Source: Clostridium jeddahitimonense (GTDB lineage Bacteria; Bacillota; Clostridia; Clostridiales; Clostridiaceae). Taken from it: a stretch of 64,000 nt of DNA. The DNA is taken from positions 1,041,005 to 1,105,004 of the forward strand of contig LM994670.1 of the NCBI GenBank assembly GCA_000753455.2, written 5' to 3'. Made by a program: the position numbers and the translations under genes. The notes under the pieces are model-generated. The model did not search any database and had not been told where the DNA came from. It was given only the letters and a program-made list of their open reading frames with translations. Each line of letters begins with the position of its first letter. The stretch's first letter is position 1. This document shows positions 46,461 to 55,804 of the stretch, in pieces.

Positions 46461-49082
46461 ATGAACACAAAGGACAAAAATTATATATTAGATAAACTAA
46501 AGAGGATGACTTATAATAGAGAAATTTATTTTATTAAGGATCTTTTAAATAAAGCGGATAGAGAAATTAAGGGAAAGTTATTCGAGGAATATTTAGCTTT
46601 TTTATTTGAGGGAAATGGCTTTATTGCAACGGTAAATGGTTCATCTTGGGATGGGGGGGCAGATATCCTTCTATCAAGAAAGAGTAATCCCAATAAAGTA
46701 GTCTGGATAGTACAAGCTAAAAACTTAAATAGGCCTTTAAGTAATCCTGAAATAAGAGAAGAGTTACTTAAGTTTGAGAAAGAATCTAGATTAAGATATA
46801 AATGTAAGTACTTTATGATAATATCATTAAACGGATATGTAGAAAGAGTTAATATTTTTAACAAAACAAATATGAGTTTAGAAGGCTTTGACTATATAGA
46901 AGAACTCATAAATAATTTTTCAGAAGAAGATAATGGACAAGTGTTGTTACCAGATTTAAGGCCTCATAATAGATATACTTATAAAGAGATAAAGGCTATA
47001 TTAGAAAATAAGAATAGGGTAGCAGTACCTAATGCTACAGGAACAGGAAAGAGTTTTATTATACTTCAATTATTGTTTGACTATATAAAGAAAGATTCAA
47101 TTCTTTTAGCACCTACAAATGAAATAATTGAGAGGATGAAAAGAATAGCTCCTTGGAGTAGCACAAGGTGTAAGTTTTATACATATAGTAAGTTTTCAGC
47201 TATGTACAACAAGGGTAAGTTAGATGATTTGAAGGTAGATTTAATAATTTTAGATGAGTTACATAGAACTGGAGCATTAAATTGGGGAAAAGCTGTAAAC
47301 TATATTTTAGATAAGAACTTTGAAGCTAAAGTAGTAGGTCTATCAGCTACGCCTATAAGGTTTTTAGATAATAATAGAGATATGATTAGTGAAGTATTAG
47401 ACGGTGTTTCAACAACTCCATTAAGCCTTTCCGATGCTATAGTGAGAAGGATTTTACCTAGTCCTATATACGTTTCTGCTATGTACAATTTAGATAAAGA
47501 AATAGATAAAAAGATTAAGATAATGAAAAAATATAATGTATCTACAGAAGATAGGACAAAATATATAGAGGAACTTAATATTTATAAAAACTTATACGAA
47601 AAAGAAAGTAGAGCAGAGCTAATTATAAAAAAACATTTACCTAAAGAAGATAATTTAAAGTTTATAGTTTTTTGTGAAAATAATAAGCATTTAAAGGAAA
47701 TGAAAAATGAGGTAATAAGTTGGTTTAGAAATGTATTAGATTCTGATATTAACATTAGAGAATACATAGTGACCTCAGAAAATAATAACACATCAGAACT
47801 CTTTGACTTTGAAAATAATAATAATAAAGATGAATTTAAATTACTTTTTTCTATAAGTAAATTAAATGAAGGAATCCATATTAGGAATATAAGTGGAATT
47901 ATTATGCTTAGAACTACTAAATCACCAACTATATACTATCAACAACTTGGAAGATGCTTAACGGCAGATTCAGTTAATAAAAGTCCTATAGTATTTGATT
48001 TTGTAGATAATATAGATAATTTAGAGCTTATGAACTTTAGAGCAAAACTAGAAGAGGCAAGATCTTTACATAATGAATATAGAAAAAGTATAGGTGTTGA
48101 TAGTGATGAGATTCGTTTAGCTTTATATGATGAGCATTTTGAATTAATATCACAACTCAAAAATATAGAAAAAAAGATAACATATAATTGGAATAAATCC
48201 TTCGAAATGTTATGTGAGTTTAAGGAGTTATATGGCAATATAAATGTACCTAAATCTCAAGAATATAGTAGGTTGTATAGTTGGATAAGCCTCCAAAGAG
48301 CACTTTATAATAAGGGGATTTTAAATGAGGAGTTTATAGAAAAACTAGATTCTATCGGATTTATATGGGATCAAAGATTTTATAATTGGAAAGAGAACTT
48401 AAAGAAATATGATAATTTTATTAGTAGCTGTTATAGAAAAAAGATAAGCTATTATAAGTTGATTTCGGATAAATACTATATCAATGTTTACGAAAGTGAT
48501 GAAGATATAGTAAATAATTCAGCCTTATTAAATTGGATGGATAAACAGATAAAAGAATATAAGTCTGATAATCTAGAAGAAAGAAAGGTTAAGTTGTTAG
48601 AAAATGAATTTAAGAAAATCTCAGAATTTGATAATAATAGTTGGCTTTTGAGTTTAAGTAAGATAATTAGATTTAATGATTATATAAAGGAAAAGTATGA
48701 TATAGATTGTTATATTAATAAAATAGCACCATCTAAAGTGAATTTTACAAATTTATTGATAGCTTTATATAATGATGAAAATATAATTAGACAGACTGTA
48801 GAAAAAATATTGCCATATGAAGGACAAGTTATTAATAATAAATATATGAATGATGAATGTTGGAATAGAGGCTTTGTAATAAACTTACTTAAATCAGAAG
48901 AGTTTAGTAATAATAAAGAGAATTTTATAGATGATTTTAATATTGTGTATTTTCAAGATTTAATAGATTTAAATGAGGAATTTATGAAAAGGTGGCATGA
49001 TTACAACGATGATAATAGTAATTTAGATATAAAAAAATTGAAATTACTTAATAGAGTTAATTTTGATTCAAAGGCAAGTTAA
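46461..49082 (+). CDS. Mrr-like nuclease fused to superfamily 2 helicase with helicase-associated domain
   Basis: This 873-residue protein has three regions. An N-terminal PD-(D/E)xK restriction fold (about 35-150) has GKLFEEYLAFLFEGNGF, DGGAD with Asp68 and IVQAKN with Gln85/Lys87. An SF2 helicase (165-560) has Walker A NATGTGKS (191-198), DELH (265-268), SATP (295-298) and QQLGRCL motif VI. A helicase-associated (HA) repeat comes near 575-635 (FKELYGNINVPKSQ...LYSWISLQRALYNKGILNEE). The remaining 240 residues are uncharacterised. No methyltransferase or specificity gene adjoins. A DNA-degrading defence role is likely but inferred. Confidence 0.85.
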   Translation: MNTKDKNYILDKLKRMTYNREIYFIKDLLNKADREIKGKLFEEYLAFLFEGNGFIATVNGSSWDGGADILLSRKSNPNKVVWIVQAKNLNRPLSNPEIREELLKFEKESRLRYKCKYFMIISLNGYVERVNIFNKTNMSLEGFDYIEELINNFSEEDNGQVLLPDLRPHNRYTYKEIKAILENKNRVAVPNATGTGKSFIILQLLFDYIKKDSILLAPTNEIIERMKRIAPWSSTRCKFYTYSKFSAMYNKGKLDDLKVDLIILDELHRTGALNWGKAVNYILDKNFEAKVVGLSATPIRFLDNNRDMISEVLDGVSTTPLSLSDAIVRRILPSPIYVSAMYNLDKEIDKKIKIMKKYNVSTEDRTKYIEELNIYKNLYEKESRAELIIKKHLPKEDNLKFIVFCENNKHLKEMKNEVISWFRNVLDSDINIREYIVTSENNNTSELFDFENNNNKDEFKLLFSISKLNEGIHIRNISGIIMLRTTKSPTIYYQQLGRCLTADSVNKSPIVFDFVDNIDNLELMNFRAKLEEARSLHNEYRKSIGVDSDEIRLALYDEHFELISQLKNIEKKITYNWNKSFEMLCEFKELYGNINVPKSQEYSRLYSWISLQRALYNKGILNEEFIEKLDSIGFIWDQRFYNWKENLKKYDNFISSCYRKKISYYKLISDKYYINVYESDEDIVNNSALLNWMDKQIKEYKSDNLEERKVKLLENEFKKISEFDNNSWLLSLSKIIRFNDYIKEKYDIDCYINKIAPSKVNFTNLLIALYNDENIIRQTVEKILPYEGQVINNKYMNDECWNRGFVINLLKSEEFSNNKENFIDDFNIVYFQDLIDLNEEFMKRWHDYNDDNSNLDIKKLKLLNRVNFDSKAS

Positions 49083-49111
49083 TAAGTTTGTAACAATTGA
49101 AATTGCTATGT

Positions 49112-49158
49112 AAAAACTTCCAGGTATTATATAATTAAATAATATATGGAGGTTTTTT
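49112..49158 (+). terminator. terminator whose second arm holds the next ribosome binding site
   Basis: AAAAACTTCCA (49112-49122) pairs with TGGAGGTTTTT (49147-49157) with one wobble, and the loop is itself partly self-complementary. The GGAGG of the lipoprotein gene lies in the second arm. Confidence 0.75.
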
Positions 49159-49162
49159 ATTT

Positions 49163-50434
49163 ATGAGAAAATTAATAATGGTAATGGTATTTTGTTTAAG
49201 TATATTGTTTGTGGGATGTAATGAAATTATCGTGCTAGAAGAAGATACTATGACAAATGACGAAATGAAGGAGTTTGAGGTAATAGAGAAACCTATAGAT
49301 TTAGATGAAGATTTTTGGGTTCTTAGACCTAGGGATGGAAAGTTTAGAGTAGTTAGATCAAAATATGGCTTTGATAATGGTAAGAATGAATATATAAGTG
49401 GTCTTATTGATGGAGAAGGAAATATTAAAGATAATAAAGAAAATGATTTAGTTGCTAGTGAATATGGTAGTAGGATTATTTATAGTCTAGAAGGTATAAC
49501 TCAAGAATATGACACTCAAAAGGAAGGTAGTTTAAGAGAGTTTTATTATAGAGATAGTTTAAAAGATATAACTATAAGATTAGATGGATTTAATGAACTA
49601 ACTAAAAAATATAGAACTAGTAACGGATATATATTTGAACCAAGATATATAGAAAATAATGAAAATTATTATATGTTACTAATTTCTAAATACGACTCAA
49701 ATAAAGAGACTGGATTAGTTCATATTAATACTGATGAACAAATGATGATTATTATAGATATAGAAAATGAGAAAATGTATCATAGGAAAGTTGATACATT
49801 TGAAGAAAGTGATGAAAATAATGATAACACAATTATAAGTAATCATAGTAAAAGTAAAGATAACTGCGTATATTCATTATATTATGATGAAGAAATAGAA
49901 TCTATTATGGCGATTACCTTTGGAAATAAAGTGAAAAAGGTTAATTTGAAAAGTGATGATATAGAACTAGAAGAACATATAACTTTAAATTTACAAGGAT
50001 ATGAACTAGATGATAATGGGTTAGATTTCGGAAGAGCTATTTCAAGTGAAAACTTTGTAATAAGATTAAATGAACCGAAAGATGATTCGAAAATTTTTGC
50101 AATTTACAATTCTAAGTCTGGAGAAATTAATCTTTTAGAAGAGGAGATGTATGTAACAAGTGAGTTAGGAGAATATAATTTAGTTACCATAGCGTATAAA
50201 AATGAAGCGTATCTAGCTCAGATTAAAGATGACTATACTGTTGAAATATTATATAAATTTACTGATTTTACTGATGAAGGTTACAAATGTATAACTGCTT
50301 ATTCTGTTATGAGCGAGGAAGATGATAGAATATTTACAGTTAAGACAATGTATGGTGGAGATAGTTTAGAAAATGGATTTGATAATACAAAAGTAAGAAC
50401 AGATTATTCATTTATAGATTTAAAAGGCAAATAG
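49163..50434 (+). CDS. hypothetical lipoprotein of two-component operon
   Basis: This 423-residue protein has a lipoprotein signal (LFVGC, Cys19). The mature part is acidic (about one residue in four is D or E) and beta-rich, with repeated 'G..Y.L..I...' and 'DIENEKMYHRKV' segments that suggest a propeller-like or repeat beta fold. I do not recognise the family. It is followed after 15 bases by the response regulator gene and is likely a sensor-partner or target of that system. Its ribosome binding site is inside the preceding terminator. Confidence 0.65.
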   Translation: MRKLIMVMVFCLSILFVGCNEIIVLEEDTMTNDEMKEFEVIEKPIDLDEDFWVLRPRDGKFRVVRSKYGFDNGKNEYISGLIDGEGNIKDNKENDLVASEYGSRIIYSLEGITQEYDTQKEGSLREFYYRDSLKDITIRLDGFNELTKKYRTSNGYIFEPRYIENNENYYMLLISKYDSNKETGLVHINTDEQMMIIIDIENEKMYHRKVDTFEESDENNDNTIISNHSKSKDNCVYSLYYDEEIESIMAITFGNKVKKVNLKSDDIELEEHITLNLQGYELDDNGLDFGRAISSENFVIRLNEPKDDSKIFAIYNSKSGEINLLEEEMYVTSELGEYNLVTIAYKNEAYLAQIKDDYTVEILYKFTDFTDEGYKCITAYSVMSEEDDRIFTVKTMYGGDSLENGFDNTKVRTDYSFIDLKGK

Positions 50435-50449
50435 AAAAGTGGGGGAACT

Positions 50450-51129
50450 ATGGATAAAAAAGGATATTAGTAGTAGAGGATGAGTATTCAATTAATGACG
50501 GATTAACTTTTTCTTTAAGAAAAGAGGGGTATGATGTTAGGAGCGCTTTTAATGGTAAAGCTGCATTAGAGTTAGTAGAAAGTTTTAAGCCAGAGTTAGT
50601 ACTTTTAGATTTAATGCTACCTGATATGGATGGCTTTGATATATGTAGAGAGATATCTAAGAATACTTATGTAATAATGCTTACAGCTAGAGGTGAAATT
50701 TTTGATAAGATAGTAGGTTTAGAATTAGGAGCTGATGACTATATTGTAAAGCCTTTCGAGATGAAAGAAGTATTAGTTAGAATAAAAGTAATCTTTAGAC
50801 GTAATGAAAAAAGTATAGATAAAGATAGCTTGGGGGAAGAAATTCTGAAAAATGGAATAAAAATATCATCTAAAGATAGAACTGTTTTTAAAGAAGGAAT
50901 TATAGTTCCTATGAGAAAGAAAGAATTTGATTTACTAAACTTTTTATATGAAAATAAAGGAGTTATATTTTCAAGAGAAGAGTTATTAGATAAAGTTTGG
51001 GGATATGAATTTGACGGTGACACAAGAACAGTTGATGTTCATATAAAAAGACTTAGAGACAGGCTTAATGAAGATAAAGATAATTCAATAGTTGAAACGG
51101 TATTTGGTGTAGGATATGTGGTGAGGTGA
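50450..51129 (+). pseudogene. OmpR-family response regulator with -1 frameshift in an A6 tract
   Basis: ATG at 50450 (after GGGGGAA) opens M-D-K-K and then reaches TAG at codon 7. The receiver sequence (RILVVEDEYSINDG...) continues in the -1 frame from 50461 without interruption to 51129. The shift falls on six A's (50456-50461). Seven A's, or a -1 slip on AAA-AAA-G, would restore one frame of about 226 codons. The remainder is intact: Asp in LVLLDLMLPDMDG, LTARGEIFDKIVGLELGADDYIVKPF and a winged helix with LLDKVWGYEFDGDTRTVDVHIKRLR. It may be a mutation, sequencing error, phase variation or slippage. Confidence 0.85.
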
Positions 51130-51133
51130 TCTT

Positions 51134-52549
51134 TTGTTTAAAACTATAAGAGGAAAGCTTTTGTCTAGGATTATAATATCAGTAGTTTTAATAAATATAA
51201 CATTTACTATATTCATCACAGTTTTTTTAGAAAATACTATGAAAAATAGTATTATTGAAGAAATGAGTAGAACTAAGGTTTTCTCTATTGATACTATAGA
51301 ACAAGATAAAATAACAGAAGAGTCTGTATGGAAGACATTAAGTAAAATAAAAAATATAACTAATTCGTATGTAGCTATATCAAATAAAGAGAACAAAATT
51401 ACTGAAGATGTTAGCTATAATTTAAATGAAGAAGAAATTATTAATGTACTAGAAGAAAGTAATAATATCAAGTCAATAATTAAATTTAAAAAATTAAAGG
51501 ATATATATTGTATTACTTATAATTATCCTATTTATTTTAAAAGTGAATTTTATTGCAACTTGATTATACAAAAAAATTATATTGAAAATTATAATAATAT
51601 GTTTAAAACAATAGGAATTATAGTGTTTGGACAAGCAATTGTAGTATTAACAATAATATTTATTATTTATATAATCATAGATAAAGTTACAAAGCCGATA
51701 AATATTTTAAGTAAGTCTATGGAGAATTTTAAAGAAAACTTTGAAGAAGATGATGTACTAATAAATAGTAAGGATGAAGTAGGACAGTTAGCAGATACCT
51801 ATAATAAAATGAAAAATAAATTGAAGATGCAAATGGATGAAATAGTAGAGGAGAAAGAAAAGGTAGAAAAATTGCAAAAAGTATCTAGAGAGTTTTTTAA
51901 TAATGCAACTCATGAATTAAAAACACCAGTTACTGCTATTTCTTTATATTCGCAGATAATAAGAGATAATAATATAAAAGATTTAGAAGAGGATTTTATA
52001 TATAGAGCTACAGAGAGAATGGTATTAGAAAGTGAAAAGATGAAAGCTTTAGTAGAAAAAATATTAGAGGTATCAAAAGGTGCAATAAATATAAATAAAG
52101 CTAATGTAGACTTTTTAATTTCAGACCTTATTTTAGAGATAGTAGATGATTTTAAGGTTAGATTAAGAGATAAGGGAATACTGATAAATAAAAATATTTC
52201 ACAGATTAGTTATTATGGAGTTTTAGAAGATATAGAGCAAATAATAATAAATCTTATAGATAATAGTATTAAGTATAGTTTAGGAAATGAAATTGATATA
52301 AAGCTATATCAAAATGAAGAAAATATAGTGTTTGAAATAAGTAATGAATGTTCAGAAATTCCTAGCGAGATAAGAGATAAGTTATTAGAACCATTCATTA
52401 AATATAATGAATATAATGATATATCGAAAGAAGTAAGTAGTTCCGGACTTGGATTATATTTGTGTAAAGAGCTTGCAAAAGAGAATGAAGGTAGTTTATC
52501 ATATAGATTTGAAGAGAATAAGATAATTTTTAAATTAAGTTTGAGGTAA
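51134..52549 (+). CDS. sensor histidine kinase (HisKA type)
   Basis: This 471-residue kinase has helix 1 at 10-30, an extracytoplasmic region of about 125 residues, helix 2 near 160-180, HAMP and a HisKA motif with His260 in ATHELKTPVTAISLYS. ATP-binding motifs are NLIDNSIKYS and SSSGLGLYLCKELAKENEG. It starts at TTG six bases after the GAGGTG that overlaps the regulator's end, so it is coupled to the frameshifted regulator gene. It is a partner of that regulator, and the stimulus is unknown. Confidence 0.9.
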   Translation: MFKTIRGKLLSRIIISVVLINITFTIFITVFLENTMKNSIIEEMSRTKVFSIDTIEQDKITEESVWKTLSKIKNITNSYVAISNKENKITEDVSYNLNEEEIINVLEESNNIKSIIKFKKLKDIYCITYNYPIYFKSEFYCNLIIQKNYIENYNNMFKTIGIIVFGQAIVVLTIIFIIYIIIDKVTKPINILSKSMENFKENFEEDDVLINSKDEVGQLADTYNKMKNKLKMQMDEIVEEKEKVEKLQKVSREFFNNATHELKTPVTAISLYSQIIRDNNIKDLEEDFIYRATERMVLESEKMKALVEKILEVSKGAININKANVDFLISDLILEIVDDFKVRLRDKGILINKNISQISYYGVLEDIEQIIINLIDNSIKYSLGNEIDIKLYQNEENIVFEISNECSEIPSEIRDKLLEPFIKYNEYNDISKEVSSSGLGLYLCKELAKENEGSLSYRFEENKIIFKLSLR

Positions 52550-52554
52550 AAGAT

Positions 52555-52914
52555 ATGAGCCAATACAGAAGAGAAGATTTAATAGAAGCGCTACAAGTAG
52601 TAGATTCAATAATTAAAAATTGTGAAAAAATGCAGCCTAAATTTGCAGAAGGTACATCACAACATACACTTCTTAAGAATAGGATAAAAGCTTTATATAT
52701 TTCTAAATTATTAATAGAAAATCAAAATGTTATGGATAAGTATACAAAAGAAGAACTTATAGAAGCAATACGCCCAGTATCTTCAATTATTAGTAAATGT
52801 GAAAAAGCGCAAATAAAATTCGCAGAAGGTACTGCTCATCATGCACGACTTAAGAAGATAATAAGTTCAATGTATATATCTAAGTCATTAATAACAGATG
52901 AAATTAATAAATAA
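52555..52914 (+). CDS. hypothetical protein made of two tandem ~55-residue repeats
   Basis: This 119-residue protein has a first unit from about residue 4 (YRREDLIEAL...NCEKMQPKFAEGTSQHTLLKNRIKALYISKLL) and a second from about 63 (YTKEELIEAI...KCEKAQIKFAEGTAHHARLKKIISSMYISKSL). They share the frame CEK-x(2)-x-KFAEGT-x(2)-H-x(2)-LK. It is helical, without membrane segment. It starts five bases after the kinase stop, with GAGG upstream, so it is part of the two-component operon. The family is unknown to me. Confidence 0.7.
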   Translation: MSQYRREDLIEALQVVDSIIKNCEKMQPKFAEGTSQHTLLKNRIKALYISKLLIENQNVMDKYTKEELIEAIRPVSSIISKCEKAQIKFAEGTAHHARLKKIISSMYISKSLITDEINK

Positions 52915-52920
52915 CTATCT

Positions 52921-52945
52921 AAAAGGACCAAGTTTGGTCCTTTTT
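52921..52945 (+). terminator. intrinsic terminator after repeat protein gene
   Basis: AAAAGGACCA (52921-52930) pairs with TGGTCCTTTT (52935-52944). Confidence 0.88.
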
Positions 52946-52993
52946 AGTTTGCTAAAAACCCTCTATTTAAAAACCATATTTATAAAAGCATAT

Positions 52994-54031
52994 TTAAGTA
53001 TAGAGATTAGTATTTATTTTACGATATTCTGAAGGAGTAACCCCATATAAACTTTTGAATTTTTTATAAAAGAAATTAAGATTATTATATCCTATCTCTG
53101 AAGAAATCTCTTCTATAGTAATATCTGTATTTTTAAGTAATGAACAGGCCTTTTTTAGTTTATGTTCCTGTATTATATCTTTATATGATTTTCCGGTAGT
53201 TTTCTTAATTAATGAACTTAGGTAATTGGGATGAAAGTGGAAATGATCTGCTGTAGATGTTAGTGTAGCTGTAGAGTAGTTATTTTCTATATATTCTAAT
53301 ATATCCGCTATGCTATGAGTACAATCTTTTTTATTTGTTATTGCTAGTTCGTTAGTTTGATTTTGATACACTTTTAGTAATTCAGAAAAAATTAAAATTA
53401 TATAGCAGTTTATGATTTCGTTAGAGCAAATTGAGTTTTCATAGTATTCACACATTAAGTCTTGCATAAATCTCATTAGTTTATAATTATTCCCTGAATG
53501 AAATACTATATAATTATTATGGCTTTTACTTTGATAAATAGCATTAACTAAAAAGTTAGAAATTAAGTTGTTTGAAGATAATCTGGAGAAGAAAGAAGTA
53601 TCGAAATAATCCTTTCTCATTAGACAGTTAATTATTATATCATTCTTACTTGCTGCTTCAATGGAATGAATAACATTTGTATCTAATAAACACACTTCAC
53701 CTGTTTTCAGTTCTATAGTTGATCCATTTATTGTTTGAGTGCATGAGCCGCTATATACATATATAAGTTCAATAAAATTATGTTTATGATCTGGAACTCT
53801 AATATATCTGTGATGTTTACTTATAGTAACGTTTTCATCAGGTAGCAAAACCATATTATCGTTTAATATTAATAAATTATTTTCAATTTTGTAGTGAAGA
53901 ATTGGGTCTAAGATAGTAATTATTTCTTTATAGGTTAAGGTATTTTTATTAAAAAGGCTTAGTGAATTTAATATATGTTTTTCAGAAGTTGTATTCATTT
54001 TTAATATGTTTTCCAATTCAGAATAATCCAT
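52994..54031 (-). CDS. AraC-family regulator of rhamnose locus (RhaS/RhaR-like)
   Basis: This 345-residue protein has an N-terminal region, a cupin sensor domain (about 75-150; RVPDHKHNFIELIYVYSGSCTQTINGSTIELKTGEVCLLD) and a C-terminal AraC HTH pair (about 240-340; ATLTSTADHFHFHPNYLSSLIKKTTGKSYKDIIQEHKL and ITIEEISSEIGYNNLNFFYKKFKSLYGVTPSEYRK). It is divergent from the rhamnose ABC operon, so it is most likely its activator. GGAGGTATTTTT precedes the ATG. The ligand, L-rhamnose, is inferred from the neighbours. Confidence 0.88.
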   Translation of the reverse strand: MDYSELENILKMNTTSEKHILNSLSLFNKNTLTYKEIITILDPILHYKIENNLLILNDNMVLLPDENVTISKHHRYIRVPDHKHNFIELIYVYSGSCTQTINGSTIELKTGEVCLLDTNVIHSIEAASKNDIIINCLMRKDYFDTSFFSRLSSNNLISNFLVNAIYQSKSHNNYIVFHSGNNYKLMRFMQDLMCEYYENSICSNEIINCYIILIFSELLKVYQNQTNELAITNKKDCTHSIADILEYIENNYSTATLTSTADHFHFHPNYLSSLIKKTTGKSYKDIIQEHKLKKACSLLKNTDITIEEISSEIGYNNLNFFYKKFKSLYGVTPSEYRKINTNLYT

Positions 54032-54225
54032 AAAAATACCTCCAATAGAAATAAGTTAAGAAAAAATCTTAATTAATATTATATCAGAATATTGAAAAAA
54101 TTCAAATAAATGTTAAAAAGTGACAGTGTGTACTTTGTTTTTGTCATTAAACTTTTAACTTTAAAAGCCTAAAATATAATTATCCGATAAATGTTAATTT
54201 AGAAATAAAGAAAACTTTTAACAAC

Positions 54226-54240
54226 AAGTAAACGTTTAAA
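54226..54240. promoter_or_regulatory. cre-like site in rhamnose operon promoter region
   Basis: AAGTAAACGTTTAAA contains the TAAACGTTTA core and matches about 12 of 14 positions of the CcpA consensus. The 258-base region between the divergent genes also has TGACA...TGTCA half-sites (54121-54147) that could bind the AraC protein. Confidence 0.5.
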
Positions 54241-54289
54241 GTAGGAAAATTATAAGGATAAAAATAAAGGAGCTTGAGGGGGTTTATTT

Positions 54290-55801
54290 ATGGCAAGTTA
54301 CATACTCGAGTTGAAGGATGTAGTTAAAACATTCGGAGGAGTTATTGCATTGAATGGTGCACAATTTCAGTTAAAAAAAGGTGAGGTTCATGCTTTGATG
54401 GGAGAAAATGGAGCGGGGAAATCAACTTTTATAAAAGTAATTACAGGGGTTCATAAACCGGATAGCGGAACTATTTTATTAGATAACAAAGAAGTAGCTT
54501 TTAAATCTACAGTGGATTCAGAAAAACTAGGAATTGCAGCTATCTATCAACATGTAACAGCATTTCCAGATTTATCTGTTACTGAAAATATATTTATGGG
54601 GAGAGAGATAACTACTAAGTTTCATACTTATGATTGGAAAGCTATGAGAAAGCGTGCAAAGGAAATTATAGCACCACTTAGTGATAAGATAGATGTTTCT
54701 AAGCCTATGAATACTTTAAGTGTAGCTCAACAACAATTAGTTGAAATTGCAAAAGCTTTATCGAGAGAGGCAAGAATTTTGATAATGGATGAACCTACCG
54801 CATCACTTACCAAATATGAGTGTGAAGAATTATATAAGATAGTAGATAGATTAAGAGATCAAGGAGTTTCAATTATATTTATAACTCATAAATTTGAAGA
54901 TATGTATCGTGTAGCTACTAGAGTTACAGTACTACGTGATTCTAAGTATATAGGTTCATGGGATGTTGATAAAATAGCTAACCATGACCTTATAACAGCT
55001 ATGGTGGGTAGGGAACTAGATCAAATGTATCCAAATAAAACATCAAAAGTTGGAGATGTAGTTTTAGAAGTTAAGGATATATCTAAAGAAGGATATTATA
55101 AAAACGTATCTTTCAATGCAAAGAAAGGTGAAATATTAGCTTTAACAGGGTTAGTTGGAGCAGGACGTACAGAAGTATGTCAAAGTCTATTTGGAATACT
55201 TGCACCAGATAGTGGTGAAATATTATTAGATAAGAAATCTATAAAGATTAAAAGTCCAATTGATGCCTTAAAGCTTGGAATTGGATTACTTCCAGAAGAT
55301 AGGCAAGTACAAGGGCTTATAAATGAGCTTCCTATATATCAAAATGTTACTTCACCAGTTTTAAAGAATTTTGTTAAAAAAGGTGTAGTTGCTGTTGACG
55401 ATGAGATGAATAAATCTATTGAACTTTGTGAGAAGATTCAATTGAAAGCTAAAGATATTGAAGCTACTCCAGCATCTTTATCAGGAGGGAATCAGCAAAA
55501 AGTAGTTTTCGCTAAATTATTAAATTGTGATTTAAAGGTATTAATTCTAGATGAACCTACAAAAGGAATAGATGTAGGAGCGAAATACTCAATATATGAA
55601 ATTATGAATGAATTAGCAAGTAATGGGTACACAATAATTATGGTTTCTTCAGAAATGCCAGAAGTATTAGGTATGGCTGATCGTATTGTTGTCATGAGTT
55701 CTGGTAGGGTGACAGATAGTTTTAGTATTAAAGAAGCTACTCAAGAGAGAATTTTAGAAGCGTCTTTAAAGAAGCAAACTTCTGAAGTTAAGGGGGAGTA
55801 A
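54290..55801 (+). CDS. rhamnose ABC transporter ATP-binding protein (RbsA type)
   Basis: This 503-residue protein has two ABC domains in tandem. The first has GENGAGKST (38-46), LSVAQQQLVEIAKAL and LIMDEPTASLT. The second has GLVGAGRTEV in place of the Walker A, LSGGNQQKVVFAKLL and LILDEPTKGIDVGAKYSIY. The degenerate second Walker A is usual for RbsA/RhaT proteins of CUT2 importers. GAGGGGG precedes the ATG. First gene of the rhamnose operon, with permeases directly behind. Confidence 0.93.
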   Translation: MASYILELKDVVKTFGGVIALNGAQFQLKKGEVHALMGENGAGKSTFIKVITGVHKPDSGTILLDNKEVAFKSTVDSEKLGIAAIYQHVTAFPDLSVTENIFMGREITTKFHTYDWKAMRKRAKEIIAPLSDKIDVSKPMNTLSVAQQQLVEIAKALSREARILIMDEPTASLTKYECEELYKIVDRLRDQGVSIIFITHKFEDMYRVATRVTVLRDSKYIGSWDVDKIANHDLITAMVGRELDQMYPNKTSKVGDVVLEVKDISKEGYYKNVSFNAKKGEILALTGLVGAGRTEVCQSLFGILAPDSGEILLDKKSIKIKSPIDALKLGIGLLPEDRQVQGLINELPIYQNVTSPVLKNFVKKGVVAVDDEMNKSIELCEKIQLKAKDIEATPASLSGGNQQKVVFAKLLNCDLKVLILDEPTKGIDVGAKYSIYEIMNELASNGYTIIMVSSEMPEVLGMADRIVVMSSGRVTDSFSIKEATQERILEASLKKQTSEVKGE

Positions 55802-55804
55802 TAG

